Below, in pieces: positions 52,600 through 61,755 of a stretch of 64,000 bases of DNA. A model generated the notes under the pieces. That model was not told the DNA's origin. It did no database searches and saw nothing but the letters and a program-made list of their open reading frames with translations. The stretch comes from Lasiodiplodia sp. COLG20. Taxonomy: Eukaryota > Ascomycota > Dothideomycetes > Botryosphaeriales > Botryosphaeriaceae. How positions within the stretch are numbered: position 1 is the stretch's first letter; each line of letters begins with the position of its first letter. The stretch covers positions 2,232,001 to 2,296,000 of the forward strand of contig VNWV01000007.1 in assembly GCA_009801085.1 (NCBI GenBank), in the 5' to 3' direction. The position numbers and the translations under genes are program-made.

Positions 52600-53906
52600 G
52601 TGGGGATGCGGTGGCAGTGGAGTGATATGATGGTCTGGTTTCTGGTGCAAACTAGTGGAATTTGCTAGAGATTTTTTTTTCTGGGCTTGATTAGTGGAGA
52701 TAGTCTAGTTTCCGCGGTGGTGTAAGAAATGAGGCCAGGCGAGTAGGCGTATCGAATGAGGTGAAGCGATAGATGGGCTGATCGCTCACTTGTCGATGTA
52801 CTGGAAACGATTACGAGTATGATATGGATGACTTTACGAGTTCTTGCCTTAGTCGTGCCAAGTTATGGGTGAATTGGTCAGCATGGAGATGGAATCCTTT
52901 TGAGAAAGTGCTTGAATGTGGACCACTTGCTTTTCAGACTCGACTCTTGCCTTAGTCGGCTCAGGTAAGCGTATCGGATTTGAATTGGAAGGTACTGACT
53001 CACAATGCCAGTTGATTTACTGAGTCAGTATGCGTTAACTCGTATCTTTAAACACAGCAGTGAAGCGGGGTAGTATCCCGGATTACCGTTAGGCCGCTAT
53101 GTCCACATTGCGTGCTACCCACTGTTCATTGGCAAGTGGTCACTGGCTACCTTGATGCCACGACCATCTACTGGCCAAAATATATATGAGTATTGTTTTA
53201 TTTTTGTATGTATCTCCTCGGTCCTACACCAGATCCACTCCCACACTTCAACTCCTTGGGCTCTTATCGAAGCTTATCCATTGGTCGAGCAACTCGACAT
53301 CATGGGTGGTTGAGTGCTAGCCAGGGATTACTTCCGTCATATTGCTGAATTAGGAAAGAACTCGACCTAGTGGAGATGAGAGTGGAGGTGGTAGTGGATT
53401 TGTAGGGGGGAGGAGGTAAAGCATCGAGCTCTGATAACGATAGAAAACCCGCATAGAATTCTGTTAATACAGACCAGACCACCTTTTAATTGCAAATCCT
53501 ACATGTTCTTCTCAAAAATCAGAATCGTTTTTGGATCCCACCTTCTTCCTACCCCATATTGCCCCGCAAAGGCACATTTCGTACCCCACATCTCCGAGAC
53601 ATCACCACAAAATTACATCGGACATTTTGCGTTGAGATGGGGGAAGTTTGTACTCCACTTTTTCCAGATTAATCAATTGCTGCGCCGCAATAGATAAACA
53701 AATGGAACTGCATACATGTTCCGCAATTTGTTCAATTCAAGTTAAAACCTTTCTCTTTTCCTCGACAATCCGTACAGCACCCATTTTCTGAAGCAAGAGA
53801 AAGAGCGGAGCAGGAAAGCAACAACACCAAACAGAAAAAAAAGCATAGTAGTCGCAACATCAATTATTTTTCTTGTAAAAAAAAAAAAACGGAGACGAAA
53901 AACAAC
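52600..53906. other. Intergenic, 1.3 kb
   Basis: This lies between the BIM1-like and BBE-like genes (both plus). It is A+T-rich with a TATATAT at about 53181 and an A run (about 53878-53889) directly before the BBE-like start. No gene or RNA is recognised. Confidence 0.45.
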
Positions 53907-55519
53907 ATGCCACTCCCACCCAACCTCCCCCCCATCCTCTCCGACCCCATCACCGCCTCCAACAACCTCTACGAACCCCTGCGCACCCGCTTCTTCAACG
54001 CCCGCCTCCCGGCCGCCCAGCCCCTCGAAATCGTCTTCCCGCGCACCACGGCCGACGCCGCCGCCTGCATCCGCGCCGCGCGCGCGCGCAACCTGCACGT
54101 CGGCGTGCGCAGCGGCGGGCACAACTTCGCGGCGCCCGCGCTCGTCGCCGGCGGCCTGTTGCTCGACACGCTGCACCTGAACGCGGAATTCGCGTACGAC
54201 CGCCGCACGCGGCTCGTCTCGTTCGGCCCCGGCGCGACGGCCGCGCGCCTGGCGCCGTGGATGCGTGACGAGCTCGGCGGCCGCTTCTGGCCGTTCGGGC
54301 ACAGTCCGTCCGTCGGCGTGGGCGGGTTCGTGTGTGCGGGCGGCCAGGGCTGGTTCATGCGTGGGTGGGGCGCGACGGTGGGAGAGTGGGTGGAGAGGTT
54401 GGAGGTTGTGACGCCGGATGGGGAGGTGCGCGTGGCGAGTCGGATGGAGAATGAGGATTTGTTTTGGGCGGCGAGGGGTGGGGGGTTGGCGTTTTTTGGG
54501 GTCGTGACGAGGATTTGGGGCCGGACGGTGAGGATGAGGAGGGTTTGGGGTCGGACGCTGGTGTTTGGGCTTGGTGGTGGTGGTGGCACGGCGAAAGAGG
54601 AGGAGGGGGAAGAGAGGAGTAGGGGGTTTGAAGAGGTGATGGAGTGGGCACTTGAGACGGATGCGACTGCCTCACCCAAGTACGGGGTCGAGACGGCCAT
54701 AGTGACTTGTTATACGAATCGTGCGGAAGAAGGTGCGCAGGATGAGGTAGGAGATGGAAGCTTGCTGTTGGTGGTGAATTGCACTGCGTGGGCAGACTCT
54801 TTAGCTGAGGCGGAAACCTTGCTGTGGCCATGGGAGCAAGTCCCCGAGGGGATAGCCAAAAGAGTCGTGGCTAATCTGCCGGTCAAGGAGACGACATGGG
54901 AAGAACTGTTCAAAGCGCAGGACGACTTGAATCCTGGAGCCAATGGAGAGAGGTGGCAGTGTGACAGTATATTCAATGACCCAAAAGCGCCAAGGAGTCA
55001 AGTAAGTCCTCATCCCTCATCAGATATCTCTATTGGGATAACGACTGATATTCGTACTAGCTTATTGAAGCAATCAAACCAGCCTTCTGTGACTTACCGA
55101 CTCGAAAGTCAGTTGGGTGCCTTTACATTTCAGACTATTACCCGGACGAGGAAGACCAGGCGATGTGCCTTCCGCAGCAGTATCACGTCTCGACCATGAC
55201 GTGCTGGCATGATCCGGCCAAGGATGAAGAAATGAAAAAGTGGATTTACGATGCGTATAGCCGAGCGCAGCCCGTATCGGTCGGTCAATATGTTGCCGAT
55301 TTTGATGAGAACCATCGCATCACAAAAGTAAGTGTAGTCTTATATAGCTGGACAAGTGGAATCCGAAAGCGGGCAGCTAAACTTACTCTCGGACTGTAGG
55401 TGATGACAGACAATGCTTTAAGGCGGTTTTTGCAAATCAGGGAGAAGTACGATCCTCAGGAGATGTTCATCGGCTACCGTGGACTTGCAAAGGTTTTGGA
55501 TGAACATCCAATGCTGTAA
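53907..55519 (+). CDS. BBE-like FAD-linked oxidoreductase
   Basis: There are three exons: 53907-55001, 55061-55327 and 55400-55519, giving 493 residues. The FAD_binding_4 domain has VGVRSGGHNF with His72, the residue that carries FAD covalently in this family, then FGHSPSVGVGGFVCAGGQG and the AARGGGLAFFGVVTR strand. The last exon ends in REKYDPQEMFIGYRGL, a variant of the BBE C-terminal domain (YDPxxxF). Such enzymes oxidise alcohols, oligosaccharides or alkaloid-like substrates. Two oddities are visible: there is no signal peptide, and the Cys used for the second flavin bond in bicovalent members is not at its usual place before PSVGVGG. An inserted Gly/Glu loop precedes the substrate domain. 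Confidence 0.88.
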
Positions 55520-55869
55520 GATCGGCACTGACAAACCACCTGGGGCTCGCGCGCTTTGACATCCGGGCTGTCGCAGGGGCGCATCGGTGGCATTTCCATC
55601 GTTAGCGGCATCTTTCCCCTGTGTGGTCTCTGCAGACGCGTAGCGCTCTGGCTATTCATTCTTTAACAATTTCAATCTTTTGTTGGACTACCAAGAGCCC
55701 TACGAGTCCCAAGTCTTCTTCTTATAAGGTAAGACAAGAGAGATTGTGTCCTCACCTATTGGCTCGCTTCCGCTCGCCCCCACCTTCAGCCTCAGTCATA
55801 TACAGCCCCCAAACCGGGGGACACTTATTCCCTCATCTACTTGCCAACCTTTCAACACCTCATTGAACC
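55520..55869. other. Intergenic, 350 bp
   Basis: This lies between the BBE-like and HET genes, both plus strand. It holds a 3' end and a promoter. Nothing coding is seen. Confidence 0.5.
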
Positions 55870-58470
55870 ATGGACCATATCCCGGTGCCTTCCAAACCAT
55901 ATCCGCACACCGAACGAAGGATCCCGTACCTGGCTCAGTTCAAGCCACGGCTCCGCTACGATTACCTTGGCTTCCATGACTTCCCGTCACGCAAAAGGTT
56001 CGACGCCAACGAGTGGATAGACGGACGCTTCCGACGAACGACCACCTACGAGGATGCGTTGGCGCTTCTCCAATCATGGCTGTTCTTCGGACTACTCATC
56101 GAAACTCTCAAAGAGGGGGGCATCATGGTGCGCGTTGAAGACTTCCTCGAGCCAGCAGCAGCCAAGCACGACGACATCAGCTACATCTCCACCAAAAAGC
56201 TTCTCCAAGTTTCAAAGAAGTGGGAGGCAAACATCGCAAGTTTCACCGAGGATTCCAGGAAGCAGAAGTGCGAAACGGTCCGGTCCTACCTTCGGTCAGC
56301 ACGTGAAGTGTACTCCAGAATCGAATCTGTAAGAGAGTACGAGGGCGAGCCAGGACCTCCACATTGTCATTTGTTCAAGCCAGCTCAATCCGACCAGTGC
56401 CCTTGCTCGGATGCCTTGGATGTCTGTGAGCTCTGTTCCGTGGCCGACGACGAGGTCTTGCATGCATCGCTCATTATTGCTGCGGACCTCCTTGACACCT
56501 GGTCGAGCTACTTCTTGGATGATGCCCCAAGATTTTCCTGGTCCCCCGGCAGATATTTGCAGTGGAGGCTATTAAAAAGTGGGTGGTGTCGCCGAGAGGT
56601 GCATATGTTGATTGGTCAGGGTTACGGACCATCTACGATTTTCCACCTGGGTTCTACCAACCGTCAAGCCGTTCGCGCAGGCCACGAAGCCTGGAGGTGC
56701 ACCGAGAACGAATGCATCACGGAGCGGTTGGATAAAGGAAGATACCGTACGAGGCACGCCGATTTGTGCCCGCAGGACAAGACCTGTTTTGAGCTCGTGT
56801 TCGAAACGCCCTGGAACCGTCGACTGTCCGGACTGGTGAAAGCTGGCCAGACACCTGTGATCACGGTAACGGAGACGTCAGAGAGACCATCATTACACGT
56901 TTCCATCCTTTCGGCCCAAGGGACTGTCCAGAACGGCGGCGATCAGCCGATTGAGCTATCGTCTGAGAGGCGTGCGGTTTTCTACGGTGACTGCAGCATT
57001 CCGCAGACAACGAGGAGTCCGGGACGCTACGTTGCCATATCGCACGTGTGGTCAGAGTGAGTAGCCGTAGGCCCTCCCCCCTTTTCAGAGATGCAAACAC
57101 TCAGTCTACGTAGTGGCATGGGAAACCCCAAGCGCAACGGATTGCCGAAATGTCAGCTGCTGCGCATTCAACGATTGGTGAACGATCTGTACCCCGAATC
57201 AACAGAGCCTGTTCCATTCTGGATAGACACCGTGTGTGTACCGTTACAACCAAGTGCGAGGTCGTCCGCGATCAAAGCCATGCGTTTCACCTATAAGCAA
57301 GCAGATAAAGTCCTTGTATTGGACAATACGTTTTCCTCTCCGGAAAAGGGGGCAACTGCAGTCGAAATGTTTGCAAGAGTCATATCCAGCAGCTGGATAC
57401 GTCGATTGTGGACCTTTCAGGAAGCTGCGCTGGCAAAAAGCTTGCACTACCAACTCTCCGATATGGCCATGACCTCCCGCGAGATGTGGCACCACTGCTG
57501 TCAAAACTTTCTGCTGGATAATCCTCATTGGGGTGAACCAACTTCTACCGTTCCACTAGCCACAACACGCGGCAGCCGCAATAAGGATCACCATTACACG
57601 TCCGACGAAGAAATGCGAACTAGAGCCAGCTGGCTGGATCCGGTATTGCAGCAGACCTTCTCGGCTGTTCAGGATCTTGAAGATTTTGCAGACGCTCGAA
57701 GAGCAAACCTTGAGTTTGGACAAGACACCATCGAGTATCGCGACGCCTACGACCTGGAAGTCCTCAGTGGACCTCTCCGCTGGAGGAAGACTACGCGAAT
57801 GGAGGACGAGACGATTTGCCTCTCCGGAATACTGGATCGGCCGGTTGATAGCCTTGTCGGATTACGCGGCGAGGAACGGATGAAGAAGTTCCTCGGGTCG
57901 TTCAAAGGCGTACCGACGAGCATTCTGTTTCAACAAGCAAGGTCACGCCTGCAAGCAGAGAGATGTCGATGGATGCCGTCATCTTTCCTCGGCTCGGAGA
58001 ACGAAGTGATTTCCCTAACAGAAGGGTATTCCATACCAACATCTGAAGGGTTGAAAGTACAAAGCCCTGGGATCTTACTATCCCCAGACTGGAAACAGGA
58101 GGATGAACAAGGGCGTGGTAAAGTCAATGTGGAGATTCTTGGCCAAGAGTTCTACCTGACAAACGATGGTTCAGACATGGACGAGTATGGTGTTCCGGAC
58201 GACTGGTGGGGTACCTTGGTGAGGAAGGAAACGAAGGAAATCGGCATCATCCTCCGTTACCCAATCGAGGTTGTTCTTGATGAAGGTTTACAGGGCTGCC
58301 CTGCAGTCATTGTGACCATGGAAAAGTCAAAACAGCAAGACGGTGCTTACCGGAGATGTAGGTTGGAGTATGTGACTATGCTCTACGTAGATGATCTTGA
58401 AACATCGATGTGGATTAATGACCCGGTACCTTCGAGGTATCAAGGGGACTTCATGTGGCTTGTGCGTTAG
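55870..58470 (+). CDS. HET-domain (heterokaryon incompatibility type) protein
   Basis: Two exons, 55870-57056 and 57114-58470, encode 847 residues. The HET domain starts at about residue 385 with RYVAISHVWSD, continues over the junction with GMGNPKRNGLPKCQL, and contains FWIDTVCVPL and a KADKVLVLD-type strand (QADKVLVLDNTF) followed by SSWIRRLWTFQEA. These are the three conserved HET blocks. The 57-bp intron cuts the first block; the acceptor at 57113 restores SDG. The N-terminal 380 residues contain a Cys-rich patch (CPCSDALDVCELC) but no fold I recognise; there is no NACHT or ankyrin region. HET proteins trigger cell death on fusion of unlike hyphae, but most in a genome are untested. Confidence 0.9.
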
Positions 58471-59049
58471 CATTTACGAAAATAAATAGAGGTTAGCAGG
58501 ACCGAGGAATCCTATTAAAGGCCTTCCGATTAAGGAAACTTTGGAGCAATACCATCCGTGATTTATGAGCGCACCTGCGCCGCGAAGACCAGGTGGCTGC
58601 TTATGAGAAGCACAAAAAAGCTATTAAAGCACATCAATCGTTCCCGAGATGAAAGCCTCTTTCTAGTACCGTCATCTTATCTCCCTCCCTCCCCCCTCTT
58701 ACAGCCCCCTCCTTCCAGCAGTATGGGTGGCCGTCGCCGCAGGCCCACTGCTCGACGAATTCGAAGACTTTTTTGCAGCTAATGGAGATAGCTCAGAGCC
58801 AAGGTATAGGAGAAGCGCATCCACTGTATTGGGCAAGAAACTCGATCAATAATACTGTAGAGCACTGCAGTTAGAAAGATTGTCTAAACAGATTTTCAAC
58901 GTCTCGAGGGCACTGCAAGCCAAGCAGGGAAATTGATGATGAACTCCAGGGCATCTTGAGTTTTTTTTTTTTTTTTTTTTTTTTTTGCTGCCTTCGAGGC
59001 GCAGGTAGCCAAAAGCCTATCTAACAGAATTCCAACTTGACTTCCTAAC
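58471..59049. other. Intergenic, convergent 3' region, 579 bp
   Basis: The HET gene (+) and TRM6 (-) converge here. It includes a run of 26 T at 58961-58986. No gene seen. Confidence 0.5.
58961..58986. repeat. T26 homopolymer
   Basis: Twenty-six consecutive T on the plus strand, equal to A26 in the sense direction of TRM6, starting about 64 bp beyond its stop codon. It is the longest homopolymer in the window. Confidence 0.9.
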
Positions 59050-60993
59050 CTATGCCGTATCTGTAATCTCAGTTGTTTGTTGGTCTTCATCTTCGACTTT
59101 GGCCTTTTTGGCTTCCTTCTGTCCTTCGTCTTCAACAGCCACTCTCTTCTTTTTCGTAAACTTTCCTCTCGCCTCCACTCTGCCGGCTGCTGGCATGACT
59201 TTCGTTGCGGAGAAGATGAAGCCCTCCGGGCCGCCTTTGCTCGTCATGAGTGGATGTGTGCGGCCGGGTAGAACTTGCCAAGCTCTTACTCTCGACGTCT
59301 GCAACATCGGGGCAAGCAAGAGCGTGGGGTTAAGCGGAAAGTCATCCTCGAACTCTTTGCGTTCTTCCTCAGTCGCAGTGTCCGGATCGAAAGGCTTAGT
59401 GCCAGGCTTGACGTTGATGGTACGATTGATAAATGCAGTCTTTCGCTCGCGCGAGTACAGATCCATAAGCTCAGTGACCGGTTCGATGGTCGGGCTGTAG
59501 ACGACTAGCTGAGCGCCACCGCGCAGAAGAGGAACGGTGTGCTTAAGGATGGTGGCAGGCTCCATAAACGAAGCGACAATCAATCCGTCAAAGCCTCCGG
59601 AACGGGTCTCGTCAACCACGCGCCTGACGCGCTCCCACCGGCGCCGCTTGCGCCAATAAGTGCCGCGCTTGCCAGATTTCCATGTGGCAAGGACTTCCGG
59701 GGAGACGGATTCAGGTTCTGCGTAGCCAACGTCTTCTTCCGGGTTGATGAGCTGGAGCCAGGAGAGTGTCTTTAGGTGCGTGTAGAGAGGATGAGTGGGA
59801 GACTGTGTGGGTGACGCGGCGTCATATCCGAAGTATTTCAGGAGGGCTACGTTTGGTTGAGCGTGAGCGTGGAGAAGAGTGAGGCTGTTGACTGGCGCGG
59901 ACTGAGCCGGGATGACTTTTGGATTCGAGCGCGCAGGGAGTGGTTTTGGCTTTTCTGCGCTCCCATCGGCACCTTCGCCCGTTGTTGATTGCTGCTCTCC
60001 TGCCTGAGCCTCTTGTTGATTCTCCGTGGCCGGGGCGTCGTCCATTTCCTCATCTTCCGGCTGAGCGTCATCCTCCTCCGAGCTGTCGTCAAAATCTTCT
60101 TCTTCGGGCGGATAGAGAACGCCCATCTTCTCAGCAAGAGATGCCACAACCAGGCCTCCCGTGTCGTCCACCACGAGCCAGCGCCCTCCTCCAACAAATG
60201 CACCCTCTTGGGTGTCACTCGGGTGCAACTCGCACGCTCCTCCGTAATGTATATTTGCCCAGGCACCAATCAAGCCTTGCGATTCCTCTCTAATGTCCAT
60301 GACCCGGTGGCCCTCACGTTCAATCATGACTTCGCCAAGCATCGAGGCATCCATAGGTAGGACGGTGAAGCGCTTGAGATACTTCTTTGATTTCCGCAGC
60401 GTGTACTTGGCTAGCGAAAACGACGTTTTCTCGTCAAGGGCCTTATGTGCCGCCATGATCCTTGCGATAATCTCCTTCCCGGAGCCTGTGCCTGCCTTCT
60501 TGAGCTCCTCGATCTCTTCCATAGACAAGGTTTGACGAGTGGGATCATCGACTGTCAGACGGTTGCTGCGCATCAGGACCTCGCCATTCTCGCCCACAAT
60601 GTCGAACTCGACTCCGCCAGGTTCGCCTGCATCGCCGTCTGGAGTCGGATCGGGAGTGCCTTCGGTTGGAGGAGCTTCCTCGGATTTTATGACCTCCTCG
60701 TGCAATTCAGCGGCAGGTACTATGCGCAGTTCGGTCTGTTCCTTGCCATCTTCGCGGTCGAGAATTTCGTATGTTACGTTGAAGGGCCGGCCGAGCAACT
60801 GGTTTGCAGGAAAAGAACCGAATTTCCCGATGGAGACGGTGCTGCTCGGGTCAGTATCTAGCGTCCAGAGCGCACAAGTGAAGGCTCACTCAGACTGATC
60901 GACCTACGTGTTGGGGACGATTTCGAGAACCTTGAGCAGGCCTGAAGGCAGGCGCAGCACGACGTAACTGTGGGGGCGGATGCGGGAGTGCAT
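59050..60993 (-). CDS. TRM6: tRNA m1A58 methyltransferase, non-catalytic subunit TRM6
   Basis: Two exons, 60993-60908 and 60841-59050, encode 625 residues. The start (HSYVVLRLPSGLLKVLEIVPNT) and the continuation VSIGKFGSFPANQLLGRPFNVTYEI match the Trm6/Gcd10 N-terminal barrel. The signature TRQTLSMEEIEELK is in the middle, followed by KTSFSLAKYTLRKSKKYLKRF. The C-terminal half has the SAM-fold remnant around LIVASFMEPATIL and the conserved TSRVRAWQVLPGRTHPLM. An acidic Gln/Glu/Asp-rich insert of about 60 residues lies in the middle, and the end is Lys-rich and nuclear-signal-like. With Trm61 it forms the heterotetramer that makes m1A58 in tRNAs, including initiator tRNA. Confidence 0.94.
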
Positions 60994-61755
60994 GTTGGGA
61001 GGCTGCGGCAGTTTGGGTTGAGCGGCCGGCGATCAGGACATGTCTCGGTGGCTGCGTTGGGACGCGATCAGCGGGAGAGATGTGGGAATGGCAGTGGCGC
61101 AGCAGAGGCGTGGTGGTGGAGAGTTCGCGCAGAGCTGTGAATTATCTTTTGCGACCGGCAGAATAGCGCGGGCGGTGAGTGGCTTGGAATCCGAGAATAG
61201 TCGCGGCCGCCGCCGCACTTGGCACATTCCTCCCTAGCGGCGAGGGTCCAGGCGTGTCAGGGCGTGGCCATCACGGCAGGTGGCGAAGCCGAAAGCAAGT
61301 GAGACACGTATGGCAGCGATCTCTATTGATCGTGTGTTTCGCTGTCCAAAGAATCCTCCATTTTGTTTCGCATTCGGCGCTTCGATGCGTAGAATCCGAG
61401 CGGCAACGCTCAGGGCACCCCGGGCTGTTCCCCGGACGTGTGGCGGTGCCTGTCGCCGCGTCGTCATCTTCCGACAGCTTGGCCCCAAGCGCGACTAGCC
61501 AACATCTGCCTTCCCCAGCGAATCTGCGCCTTCATAACCTCCAGGCTCCCACTTATTGCTGCTCTCTCAAGCTCCTACCGCTGCATTTCCAAATTATCGC
61601 TCCCAGGCCCTCTATCTACCTTGCCGCGCGATTCCTACCCTCCACCGAAGCGCACCTGCACAGACCGCGAGAAACAGTTAGCTGCCTGCAGCCCAGGTTC
61701 AACGCCAATCTAGCTGGGCCACGTCTAAGCCTGATCTTCAGGCACCTCCGCCGCC
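60994..61755. promoter_or_regulatory. Divergent promoter region TRM6 / MINDY, 762 bp
   Basis: Both genes start outward from here. A frame of 250 codons (61179-61931) overlaps the MINDY start in another frame; its composition is that of GC-rich promoter sequence. A pyrimidine-rich tract occurs at about 61560-61620. Confidence 0.45.

Noticed and set aside
59050..60993. TRM6 as a retrocopy because of the downstream A26 tract
   Set aside because: The gene keeps an intron at a family-consistent position and is full length.
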